A stretch of DNA of 64,000 bases from Sisyra terminalis (lineage: Eukaryota; Arthropoda; Insecta; Neuroptera; Sisyridae): positions 10,788,001 through 10,852,000 of the forward strand of contig OY292280.1 of NCBI GenBank assembly GCA_958496175.1, written 5' to 3'. The notes beneath the pieces are model-generated. The model was not told the origin of the DNA. It searched no databases and saw nothing but the letters and a program-made list of their open reading frames with translations. The translations under genes were made by a program, and so were the position numbers. This document shows positions 47,295-57,253 of this stretch, in pieces. The first letter of the stretch is position 1. Each line of letters begins with the position of its first letter.

Positions 47295-47528
47295 TTAAGG
47301 CAATTATTTTTATAAACAGGGCAGAGATCAAACTACGCAGGATAGTGATAAGCTGCACAAGTCCTTAAGGCTGTTCAATGAATACATTAACTAAAGGGGT
47401 TAGAATAAGGAATGTAAACGATATATCGATTTTTTCAAAAATCGATTAATCGTTCATAAACATCGATATTAAACGTCTACGTTAAAGCCCAAAACATCAA
47501 TGAAATATCGTTCTTCATGAGGGATGTT

Positions 47529-47805
47529 CAAGAGCGGATTCAGGATTTTATTCTGAGGGGGGAGGGGGGGGCACAATATCATCTTTCATTTGCAAGTGTG
47601 TGAAAGGGATCACGAAAAAAATTCGCAATTCCAGCCAGAAATAGACTAGAGTTTCACTAATGTTCTTTCTGTAATTTAATTCATAATTTTCAGAACTTTA
47701 ATAATTTGATTTGCTTCTAAGTATGTACTGTTATAGAATCTTCACAGTACACAAAAATACCCTGGGGGACACGTGCCCCCGTGTCCCCCCCTAAATCCGC
47801 CCTTG
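47529..47805. mobile_element. hAT-type MITE with exact 8 bp target duplication
   Basis: The ends CAAGAGCGGATTCAGG and TAAATCCGCCCTTG are inverted repeats. Flanks gggatgtt (47521-47528 and 47806-47813) are identical. Inner G and C runs (ggggggaggggggggc, ccccgtgtccccccc) are a family trait. It is in the opposite orientation to the copy at 18535. Confidence 0.93.
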
Positions 47806-47988
47806 GGGATGTTTCATGAAAGATATTTTATTATAGCGCCATCTTACGTCCCGACCATGATCTACTGCACATACATAAACAACTACCAAACGAATTTGTC
47901 CTCCTACAGTTTATATACTCCTTCATTATATAACGCGTGAGATTATAAACTAACGGTTGGTTATATTATAACCCAACGACGTTAAATT

Positions 47989-48235
47989 CAGTGGCGTAGT
48001 GTGCGATTTTGCCGCCCAGGGCCGCCCGAAAATTTGCTGCCCCCTATTTTCACTATTAGTCATGAAAAGTATATAATGGCAAATACCTTTAAATTCTTCA
48101 ATTAGTATTACATTGTCTCTTCGTATTTTTATCAAAATAAAATATTTCATGGACTTATCAATGTTAAATTGCCGACTCATTTTCATGAACTATCCGGGGC
48201 CTGGGCCCCTCGGCATCCATCACGCTATGCTACTA
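47989..48235. mobile_element. hAT-type MITE (CAGTGGCGTAG ends)
   Basis: The left end CAGTGGCGTAGTGTGCG and right end CACGCTATGCTACTA are inverted repeats. The flanks gttaaatt (47981-47988) and gttagatt (48236-48243) match at 7 of 8. The interior has ccgcccagggccgcccg and ggggcctgggcccc. The 78-codon minus frame here is a by-product. Confidence 0.82.
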
Positions 48236-48390
48236 GTTAGATTATAAACTGATGGAGTTTACAACTTTTAAAAATCGTATATTATTATTTAAAAAGTATT
48301 TCATATAACTATAATTAAATAGTGGCAAAAACCATTGAAAAAAATCGACATATAATTCATAAATATCGATATTCTAATATAGATATTTTA

Positions 48391-48550
48391 GCTCATGTCC
48401 TTTTATAACCGTCAAATCTGGCAACGTTGTAATTTGTAAATAAATCGGGTCCATGAAAATGAAAATTTAGGCACAAAAGAGAAAAGTATACGATATTAGA
48501 ATTGAGGTAACAAAAAAATCACAAATAGAATGAAAAACAACATCACCGTA
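48391..48550. repeat. Diverged CAACGTTGC MITE fragment
   Basis: It contains gctcatgtccttttataacc, aaatctggcaacgttgtaat and the inner words ggtccatgaaaat and acacaaaagagaaaa, a left arm and centre of the family whose intact copy is at 54400. The right arm is eroded. Confidence 0.55.
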
Positions 48551-48636
48551 ATTTCATAAAAAGTTTAAAGATATACATAACACAGAGTTTGCGCTTTTTA
48601 TCTCTATCCTCCATAGTTTAAATTATGAATTGGACA

Positions 48637-48658
48637 GCCATCTTGTTGCGCATGCGCC
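48637..48658 (+). promoter_or_regulatory. YY1-like plus NRF1-like site pair
   Basis: GCCATCTTG (48637-48645) is followed at once by TGCGCATGCGCC (48647-48658), the YY1 and NRF1 core motifs, which in animals mark housekeeping promoters. A similar pair, GTCATCTTG with CGCGCATGCGT, lies at 50526-50557. No gene is recognised beside either pair. Confidence 0.4.
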
Positions 48659-49520
48659 ATTATCTTTAATTTCTTGTTTGATTTTCAACTTCAATCTTTT
48701 CACAAAATAATCATATAAAATAATCAAATCATAAAATAATGAATCAAATTGAGATATTAATTTGATATCAATTAACATTTTTTTTAAACGCAAGAGGAAA
48801 GTTGCTATTCTATTTGCGAATAAATCGATTAGATGATGTTATACTGGTAATTTTCGTTTGTGAAAGAAAATTGCTTTAAAAGTTTAGTTAGAGATTTTTA
48901 GTGCACTTGGTTTGTGATAATGATTTAGATTGGTTCTGATCTTGGCTAAATTATTGGTTTGTGTTTCAGATTACGCTGGTTGTAGTCCGTGATATTTCAT
49001 GACTGTCTATTTAATTAAGAAACTATTAACACTTTAGTCGCTAAAAACCCATCAATGTACCTGAATGCTTTTTGGAAAAATGAAAAAAAAAATATCTAAT
49101 AAAAGACTCCATGTCTTGCTTCTTAGTTGCTCTTTGTATGTACCACTAAAAAAAAAAAAAAAAAAAAACAAAAAAAAAAATGATTACGAATCGGAAAATT
49201 AATGAATTTCCCATAAAAAAATTGGTAAAAAGATATTTTTCTGAGTTTATAATTGAGCGAGAAGGTTTTTTTTTGGAAAACGGAAATGTATTTGCAAATA
49301 TTTCAATGTTTTGAATAACAGTAGGTCGTAGCTGTTCTAGCTTCAACGTTTCAACGTCAATTATGTGATGGAAATATAATATTTGTTCCAATTAAAAGTT
49401 TCACCGGTATATCTTAATCACACATATCATGACGAAAATAAAAAATAGTATCAAAAACAAAATGAAATATCAAAGCGAACTGTTCACATATCAAAAAAAT
49501 TTTAAACTGGATCCCTTTTG

Positions 49521-49586
49521 TTATGTACACGTTACTTAATTATTACGTCATTGTTACGTATTAGTTACGTACTTGTTACGTCAGCC
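49521..49586. repeat. 11 bp minisatellite of TTACGT words
   Basis: Six consecutive 11 bp units start at 49521, 49532, 49543, 49554, 49565 and 49576; the last four read TTACGTCATTG, TTACGTATTAG, TTACGTACTTG and TTACGTCAGCC. TTACGT is a bZIP half site (ATF/CREB, PAR-bZIP, C/EBP). Exact 11 bp spacing would put each on one face of the helix. Confidence 0.75.
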
Positions 49587-51941
49587 ATGTTTGCTTTAAG
49601 GCTCTGTTATCAAGTATAAAATCTTCAAAATTCAAAAAAAAATCATGAAAAAATCTGACAATAATGTAAAAACAATAAAGTTTACTAATTGTGCAATTAT
49701 CGATCTATTTCTATGTCTATATTATAAAAAAAATATGTATACACTAAAGTCGGGAAACCCCCAAAATTTAATCATTGACTTTCTTACTAATCAAACGTAT
49801 TTCAATCGTCAATTTTTAATGAAGGAAAATCAATTTTCCTCGAAAAATTTAGAAAAAAAAATATATTATATAAAAGAAAAATCTTTCCAAATCTAGTTTT
49901 TCTATAACTCATTATTTACAATCAGATAATCACTTAAAATATTGACAATTGAAATTTACATTTTCTTGAAAAAAAAATGTTTTCTAGTAAAATATGGGAA
50001 ATAAGACTTATTTCAATTAAAAAAAAACTTTTGTAGTTATTAAAATAAATAATTGATAATCCATTTTTTGACTTTTAAGCTTAAATATAGAATGTTATCA
50101 ATGCGATATACGTTTAATTCGTAAATTTTGCTTGAAGATTTTTTTTTCAATTCAATTGTTACTAGTTTGAGCTATTGCGCATGTGATTGCGCCGAGGTTA
50201 AATGATGCGCATAACATCTGATATTAACAACAGAACAAATCAACGAGCTTGAGGCTTAAAAACCTTTCTGGTAACAAGCAATTGTTAACGATTTAATGAA
50301 AACAATCGATTGATTATAAAAATTTGGTGATTTGAAAGCTCGTGGGTTTTAGTAATTTAAAAATATGTGATTTGTTTTCATGGAAATAACAATTGGTTAG
50401 AGCAAAACGTTTTGAATGGAATCGCAATGTCACTATTCAATTTGGAGCTTAAAATATTGTTGGCAATGTTTCTATATTCCGGTTTTTCGTTTCGGTTGTA
50501 TGGAAATGATGGACAGCGATTGGTGGTCATCTTGCGTTAGCGTTTACGCGCATGCGTCACACGAAAAATCACAATATAGATCTATTGCAAATATTTCTAC
50601 AAAAAATGTATTTCTTCCGAAGACAATAATTTAACGGTTAATTTAAATTTAAGGAAAACCGGCTCGCGTGCACAATTCTCGAAAAAAAAAAATGAAAATT
50701 AATGAGGAAAAAAGAAATATCTCTTGACAATAACTTTCGGTTGTGTACCAAGAGCTTTAATAGTTACTATTTACATTTTGAATGTTTAGAAATAAGGAAA
50801 ATGAAAAATTCAAAATTTTTAGGTAAACAATGAGCAACATAAAATCGAAACTTTTCTAAGTTCCCCAAAATAAAAAAAATATTAAAAAAAATTAAAAAAA
50901 AAACATATTATGTACTAAAGCTATATTTGTATTGAATGTTTAAATGTTATGAATTTCGTCTACTAAATAATCATATTTCATCACAAATATAATGAAAATT
51001 TTATCAAAATATCTTTCGTTGAAGTCCAAACAAAAAAAAAAAACAACTCCGATTTACAAGAGGGCCTTATTGTAATCGGGGAAATATTTTTTTAAAAAAA
51101 GTATCATTACACTAAATTCTTATCGGAATGGTGATTCCCGTTTAGTGGCAGGAACGTGTCGGCTGGACTATCAATGGAGGAAACAAGCGACAAATAACAC
51201 AAGTGACAAATGTATATAAATCTGTGTTAGTATTCATGTCTTCCACGACAGCCCAAATTTGGCACATATCCTCTACTTCTGCAAATATCAATTCGGGCTC
51301 TATAAATTATACTTTATCACGGAAACCTTTGCAGAAATTATCGCTTGTTTCCTCCAATCCGGGCCTGCACAATACCACCGTTGGTTCCGTGCATTCCCCT
51401 TGGTTGTGATTTCCAAAAATGCAATTATTATCATTAGTATTTTATCAACAAAAATTCAAAATCAAAAAAAAAAAAAATATATCAAACTCAAAATTAAAAA
51501 CTATATACTTATCTCAAAAGATGTTATTTATAATCAAATATCATAATTTTAATCATTAATCTAGTAAAGAGAAAATAATTCAATATTTACCTACTCTAAA
51601 TGTTCTTTAATTCCAACCAAAGTTGGAAAAAAATTATTTTAACAAAAAAAAAAATCAAAAAAACCTAATCAAAAAATGGGGTATGTTTAAAAATGTACAT
51701 TTACCAAAAAAAAATTGTAATTTAATAAACTACTTATTTATGCAGCAAAGCTTATGATAAATAAATGAAAATGAAAAAATGTACTCTGACGTCATTTATT
51801 AACAAATTCCAAACTTATTCCCTCTTAAATAATTTTTTATTTCAGTTTTACGATTACATATTCTTCAATTGGGCTAAATTTACAAAAGTATCTATTTTTC
51901 TATACCAATTTGGAAACACTCTTTAAAAACCATGTATGTAC
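49587..51941. other. Intergenic DNA, no gene supported
   Basis: Open frames at 49645, 50416, 51203 and 51259 show no domain, splice context or promoter. A mirrored pair, ggaggaaacaagcgac near 51176 and cgcttgtttcctcc near 51342, suggests an unclassified inverted-repeat element. A lone TGACGTCA lies at 51787. Confidence 0.45.
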
Positions 51942-53215
51942 TAGGGTGATTTTTTTTTTGGTCCCATCGTGAAATTTTATTGGAAATACCAAAAAAAAAA
52001 TCTCTGAAAGTTTGAGCCCTTAATATTAATTTTAAGTCCTCGACCAAGACGTGTAAAGATTTCCCATTGAAAATACACGGAAACTCTGATTTTTTATTTT
52101 TAAATTTCTATATCTCAGCGGCATTTCATGGGATCGCTTTTATCGAAGATGGTTTTTTCTCAGAATTAAACGCTCTACAAAAGTGCCCATTGCGACAAAG
52201 TCGTAACTCACACCGGTGAGGTAGTACGGGCCACTGAACCTGATTTTTCCATAAAATTCAAGGCTTAATATCTTGTTTAATATTGATCTTCGCGATTTGG
52301 TCTACAGGAACTTTTTTGTAGGAAATCAAATTCTCTACAAGTTTTTCATTTATAATTTTTCCGTAGCTCTCGTTATGTACGAGATAAATGCAAAAAAACG
52401 CGAATTTTATGGAAAAATCAGGTTCAGTGGCCCGTACTACCTCACCGGTGTGAGTTACGACTTTGTCGCAATGGGCACTTTTGTAGAGCGTTTAATTCGG
52501 AGAAAAAACCATCTTCGATAAAAACGATCCCATGAAATGCCGCTGAGATATAGAAATTTAAAAATAAAAAATCAGAGTTTCCGTGTATTTTCAATGGGAA
52601 AGAGCACTTTTTTTTCTATAACTTATTTCCATAAAAGTTTTTGGTATTTTTCACAGGTCCTAAGTTATTTAATTAAAATAAAGAAAATAATTTTTATGTT
52701 AAAAATATAATAATTCAGGGAATTTTCAGTTTAATGCAAATAACTTAGAACCTGTGAAAAATATTAAAACTTTTTATAACAATAAGTTATAGGAAATAAG
52801 TGCTCTGCAAAAAATTTCTTATAAAATTTTCTCATAAAATTGATGGTTGCGTCAAAAAATTGAAAAAATATTAAAATTTCTCTTTAGTTCAACTTTGACC
52901 TCAAATAACTTTTGAAGGAATAAATATATCAAAAACTTGGTCGAGACCTTTTTTGTATATCGTTCAATTATCTACAAGAATATACCTTGGTCATTCCGAA
53001 ATATTGTCACCAATGTAAGCTATAAAATTCCAAAGTGCTAGAGAATATTGGTCCCATGTTATTTAAATGGAAAATCGAAATTTGCGATGCGGCACCTCTT
53101 AATATTAGTATTAAGAGCTTAAACTTTCACAGGATTATTTTTTTGTCATTCCCAACAATATTTTCGATATAATTAATAAAAACAAAATTCATCATTTTTT
53201 TTTTGAATCAGTCTA
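51942..53215. mobile_element. Composite foldback element made of two different halves
   Basis: The left end is TAGGGTGATTTTTTTTTTGG and the right end TTTTTGAATCAGTCTA belongs to the 44899 element. The block 52050-52260 mirrors 52405-52602 (ggaaactctgattttttatt against aaaatcagagtttcc; ccactgaacctgatttttcc against ggaaaaatcaggttcagtgg), forming a complete inner palindrome. From 52603 onward the sequence is the right half of the 44899-type element (acttatttccataaaagttt through the cctcttaatattagtatta block). Confidence 0.75.
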
Positions 53216-53217
53216 AT

Positions 53218-54391
53218 GTTCATTGTACACTACAGATGAAGCCTCTAAAGAACCTTCTTGGGTTCTTTTTTCTAGGATTCTGGAACCTTTTCTAAAGAAC
53301 CTCTTTCCGAATATATTTAGAATGGAAATTATGTTTATTCCCTAAATCTCTTTTTCCTGTCCTACATAAACATTGCGAAAAACACTTAGAATTCCAAACT
53401 GGGCCATTCCTTCAGATCAGAACCATTTCATATCTTATTAAAGTCGTAATGCTATTTCATTCCTACTTCCTGTCTTTATTCCAGGTATTCCTGGTTAAAC
53501 TTTTTTCATTTATAATAAGTGGGTTGACTTTTGGCAACATATTTGGTGCACCGAAAAGTAATTTCGTTTTTTCAATATACAATTAAAACTCAAAATTTTG
53601 TAACGACTTTTGGTTTTAAATCAATGATATAATCAGCCTCAATAGAATCAACGATTTGAATTTTTAATATCTAATTAGTAAAAATCAATTGATTGCTAAA
53701 GAAAATATCAAAAAATTTTGAACAACAATTAAAATTTCAATTTTTTGTACCACTTAGTAAATGTTTTAATGATTAAAATAAATAGAAATCCGATGGGATA
53801 ACTTTAGACAATTTCAGTGGGTACAGCAATATCACCCCCCCCCCTTAATTTAATAGTTTTTTCCAGGGCTTTTCTTCTGTAGAAAAATCATGTATTTCCG
53901 TGTGGAAGCATAGAATTTTCTCTGTTAACAGTTCTTGGGTACTTTTGGGTAATTGGTTGATGGACCAAAATTGATTAGGAATATTTGACAACTGTTCGAT
54001 TTTTTGGCATACATTTGACACCATTTCCTCCCTTAACTCTTTGTTAGTTAATTTTTTTGCCATTCTTCGTTGGAGAAATGAAAGTTATCGAATTTGAACT
54101 TAAAACAACTCATTTGGCATTAATAAACATCAAATGCATTTGGATAAACATTGAAAATTTTTAGTAACTACTTTGCGTTGCTATCCTGTGAAACTCAAAA
54201 AGCATAAAATACTGAAGTTGTTTTTCTGCGGATTTTTGGTTTTACTATTTCAATATAGATTTCGGAATAAAATATTTTGTAATTTTTACTATGTTAATAA
54301 TTTACTTTAATCATAAATTGTCTTAAGAACCACTTCGAAATAACTTATAAGCAGATAAATGGAATTGAATGGCTATAGATTCAGAAACGAA
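53218..54391. other. Intergenic DNA; small unrecognised open frame
   Basis: A minus-strand open frame of 72 codons (53845-54063, MAKKLTNKELREEMVSNVCQ onward) has a normal, mixed amino-acid composition but no family I recognise, and no promoter or splice evidence. A second minus frame of similar quality lies at 54693-54899, beyond the MITE at 54400. They could be remnants of one transposon gene. I do not call a gene. Confidence 0.35.
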
Positions 54392-54399
54392 ATTACTTT

Positions 54400-54624
54400 G
54401 GCTCATGTGTACTTTAGCACACCCACAATCAGGCAATGTTGCATTTTCGACTTTTTTTTTAATTTAATTCGTGATTAAATCGGTCCATAACGAAAATTTA
54501 GCCACAACAGAGAGAATTATACCATATTAGAATTGAATTAACAAAAATATCGCGAATTAAATTAAAAACAAAGTCGAAAATGCAACATTACCAGATTGTG
54601 GGTGTGCTAAAGTACACAAGAGCC
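54400..54624. mobile_element. CAACGTTGC palindromic MITE, complete, 8 bp target duplication
   Basis: The ends GGCTCATGTGTACTTTAGC and GCTAAAGTACACAAGAGCC are inverted repeats, and the element pairs over almost its full 225 bp. Flanks attacttt (54392-54399 and 54625-54632) are identical. This fits hAT. The same sequence forms the core of the palindromes at 18779 and 37848, and another free copy is at 63260. Confidence 0.9.
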
Positions 54625-54632
54625 ATTACTTT

Positions 54633-55261
54633 TTGGTACACCTAATACTTTTACTAATAAATTCCAGAAGAATTGGCACAAATTTAATTCGGCTAGAATT
54701 CCAAATCGTTCCAGAAAAGACGATAATATAACAAAGAATTCCTGGATTCAAAAGTTTCTTGATTAGATAAATTAGAGACTGCTGAAATATGGTATTTTTT
54801 GAACCAATTTTCCATTATTTTTTTTTTTTTTGTTAAAACCAATTTGGTTCTATATAGAATTTTACAAATATCCAATAGATGTGTTAATTGAATAGCCATT
54901 TTTTCCTATATGTTCCTAGAACTTGCTTTGCCAAATAATAGTAAATGTAAAGAATTTAAATTGAAATTGATTGTAACAAATTCAAAAACATTACCTAGTT
55001 ATTCAGTAACTTTACTTGAATAGTCATTAAAACTTTTAATTAGTTTTAAGTAAGCAAAAATTGTTGGATTTTCCAAAATTACCTTGAAAAATTCCATTCT
55101 ATTCTTAGCAGACAGATAAAAAAAATCGTAAGTATTTTCTTTTTGTATCATCATAATTGCAATCTAACGAGTTTCGCAAATCAATTTTCTGTAAAGACTA
55201 ATTTTTCACTCTGTACCAAACAAGCGTGGAAATAAGGGGGAATGGGTGATTAGGAAAAAAA
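54633..55261. other. Intergenic DNA upstream of the glycine-rich gene
   Basis: Nothing recognised apart from the minus open frame at 54693-54899 described above. Confidence 0.4.
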
Positions 55262-55272
55262 GGGAATTTCCC
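55262..55272 (+). promoter_or_regulatory. NF-kappaB (Rel) site
   Basis: GGGAATTTCCC is a perfect palindromic Rel-protein site. It lies about 240 bp before the predicted transcription start of the glycine-rich gene, the range in which Dorsal, Dif and Relish sites act in insect immune genes. Confidence 0.6.
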
Positions 55273-55385
55273 CAAACGGTATGATCAGCGGCATTAATGT
55301 GAATCTTAGAACCGAAGGCTGAATTGAATCATAAAAACAATGATTCGGTCATCGTTTGATTTGATCAACTTAAATCCCAAACTAA

Positions 55386-55391
55386 TTATCT
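55386..55391 (-). promoter_or_regulatory. GATA-factor site
   Basis: AGATAA on the minus strand, about 120 bp before the predicted start. GATA sites next to kappaB sites are typical of fat-body and gut immune promoters. The motif alone is short and common. Confidence 0.35.
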
Positions 55392-55443
55392 TTTCTGCCG
55401 GATCTTCTTCAGCTTCTTCAAATCTCTAGTAATGATTAATTTG

Positions 55444-55453
55444 AAAAATCCCC
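55444..55453 (-). promoter_or_regulatory. Relish-type kappaB site
   Basis: On the minus strand this reads GGGGATTTTT, matching the Relish consensus GGGRNTYYYY. It lies about 60 bp before the predicted transcription start. Confidence 0.5.
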
Positions 55454-55479
55454 TTCCATTTGCCGACAAAGCAAATAAA

Positions 55480-55513
55480 TATAAATTGAAATTATTCATA
55501 AGTCTATTCAGTC
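55480..55513 (+). promoter_or_regulatory. Core promoter: TATA box and arthropod initiator
   Basis: TATAAATT begins at 55480 and TTCAGTCGTT contains the arthropod initiator TCAGT, with its A at 55510. The 30 bp spacing is canonical. This predicts a 42 base 5' leader before the ATG at 55552. Confidence 0.7.
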
Positions 55514-55551
55514 GTTAAACATAATTTTCAAGTGTGAAACTATTTGTAAAA

Positions 55552-57067
55552 ATGTTCAATCTCATAGTAATTTGCGGATTAATTGTGGGACTGGAGAGTA
55601 TCAAAGGATATGCTATAGGTAACAACATTAAATTACAATTTTGGTTCTTTACATCATAGCTCATTTAAATTAGATCAACTTGTCGGGAACAAAAATGTCA
55701 TGTTTCAATATTAGGCCATAAGCCACGCCCTAAGCGCAGCCGCTTTGCACTTAAAAAAAAGTCTATATAACTTCCGTGTAGTCAAACATAGACTTTGGCT
55801 GTTTTTGGACCAAAACCAAAGATTTTTTGATCTGAAATTAATTTTTCCTGTAAATTAATTACTATAAGATCCTATTGGTGGACGAGTGAATAAGGTGGCC
55901 GCTCCAAAACTGGTAGATGTTAGATTCAATCTTCGTATCGAAGAAATTTTCAATATTTCTTGATTTACGGTTTCTTATTAATCCTAGAGTCGCTAAAGAT
56001 CTTAGAAGTTATACAGCGACGATAAATAACAATTAAAAAACATCCTAGAAGTTATAGTTCGCGGGAGAAGTTATACTTCTTTGGCGTAATTAAAAATATG
56101 TCTCTAACTAACATACGGAAACCGTTATATCCTGTCACATTTAAACTTCCTGTCAGGTTTAGATGACTCTAGTAGATCATTCCAGTTTGTTTTTTCTACC
56201 GAAAACCCAAAAACCATTTGAAAATATGGTAATCAACATTCAAATATTCGCGCTAAAATTTATTAATTAACGAATTTTTGGATTTTTTTTTAAAAATTCA
56301 ACTTTTTATTTCAATTATATGAGAACTTAACGTGGTCGTGATTTGTGCGGAGTGCTCCAAACTCTTTTTTGTTTTATTCCCTTTCTGACAAGTGTTGGCA
56401 CAAATATTTGTATCGGAATGTTATACACAAAGTAGATAACCACTGCTATGTCATTGATGTGAAGAGGAGGTCTGTCTAATTGGTCTTACAAAAAATTAAA
56501 TCGTATTTGAAATGTAGTGTTACATTTAAATTTTTGACCAATTTTGTATTCTTAACAATTAATAAGAAATTTGTATATTTTCCAGATTCAGACATAAACG
56601 GGGAGTCAAATTTAATAACTCGAGTAAAACGTGAACCAACACTAGGATCACCTGGCGGTTACGGCGGTGGTTATGGTGGCGGGATAGGATTTGGGGGTGG
56701 CTTTGGATATGGCGGAGGATATGGTGGAGGAAACGGTGGAAAAGGTGGATATGGTGGAGGTCATGGAGGATATGGCGGAGGTCATGGTGGAGGTCGCGGT
56801 GGATATGGTGGAGGAGGTCGTGGAAAAGGAGCCGACGTTACTGTAGTTATAGTAGAGCAAGGATCACGGGGACATGGTGGAAAACAGGGAGGTCATGGTG
56901 GCTATTATCAACCCCGACCAGTTCAACCACGACCCATATACCAACAACCAGGATACGGAAATTACGGCGGTGGAAGTCAATCGGGAAGTCAAGCTTCAAG
57001 TTGGAGCTATGGAGGGGCATCTGGCTCTCAAAGCAGTGCTCAAAGCTATGGACAATCTTACGGCTAA
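55552..57067 (+). CDS. Secreted glycine-rich protein, two exons, 182 aa
   Basis: Exon 1 (55552-55618) encodes a signal peptide, about residues 1-21, with core LIVICGLIVGL and likely cleavage after GYA. Exon 2 (56586-57067) starts after a tattttccag acceptor and joins in phase through an Asp codon. Residues 22-38 form a short acidic propeptide ending in RVKR, a furin-type site. Then come GGY/GGGH repeats (about 44-104), a short hydrophobic strip DVTVVIVEQ (106-114), a proline and tyrosine section (YYQPRPVQPRPIYQQPGYG, 129-147), and a Ser/Gln/Gly/Tyr tail. It has no cysteine in the mature part. Glycine-rich antimicrobial peptides such as the holotricin-3 and acanthoscurrin types have this layout, and the kappaB and GATA sites upstream agree. 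Cuticular, silk or eggshell glycine-rich proteins are the main alternatives. The intron holds a SINE. The structure is certain; the role is inferred. Confidence 0.85.
55869..56043 (+). repeat. tRNA-derived SINE, copy 4, in the intron
   Basis: CCTATTGGTGGACGAGTGAA starts the copy. The A box is partly eroded and the B box reads tagattcaatctt. The tail (ttcttattaatcctagagtc, tatacagcgacgataaataa) is well kept. It lies in the single intron of the glycine-rich gene, in sense orientation. Confidence 0.75.
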
Positions 57068-57136
57068 ATATGCACACCAAAAAAAATTTCTATTTCGATT
57101 TCAATTGCATTTATTATGAAAAACGCTATACGTACC

Positions 57137-57142
57137 AATAAA
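57137..57142 (+). terminator. Polyadenylation signal of the glycine-rich gene
   Basis: AATAAA lies 70 bp after the stop codon and is followed by T-rich sequence. Confidence 0.65.
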
Positions 57143-57253
57143 TTTTCAATTTTTAAATATTTTTAATGATTAATTTTATCGCTGGTTCCAAAAATTTTAA
57201 TCCTTTTTGTTTTTATTAAACATATTTTACTCCTTTAACGACTACTACTAAAA

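Larger units (their letters stand above)
47407..48290. repeat. TATCGAT-family repeat carrying two hAT MITEs
   Basis: The family order (gatatatcgattttttcaaa, catcgatatt, gcgccatctta, gagattataaact, gatggagtttacaa) is preserved once the two insertions at 47529-47805 and 47989-48235 are removed. Its left part has mirrored words (atcgattttttc / aaaaatcgat). Non-coding. Confidence 0.65.

Noticed and set aside
47950..48186. 78-codon minus frame
   Set aside because: Spans a hAT MITE boundary, so it is not a gene.
53845..54063. 72-codon minus frame starting MAKKLTNKE
   Set aside because: Plausible composition, but no family, promoter or splice support; kept only as a note in the intergenic entry.
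56648..57119. Minus-strand and alternative + frames over the glycine-rich exon
   Set aside because: Shadows of the GGN repeats; Ser/Thr-rich or low-complexity translations.
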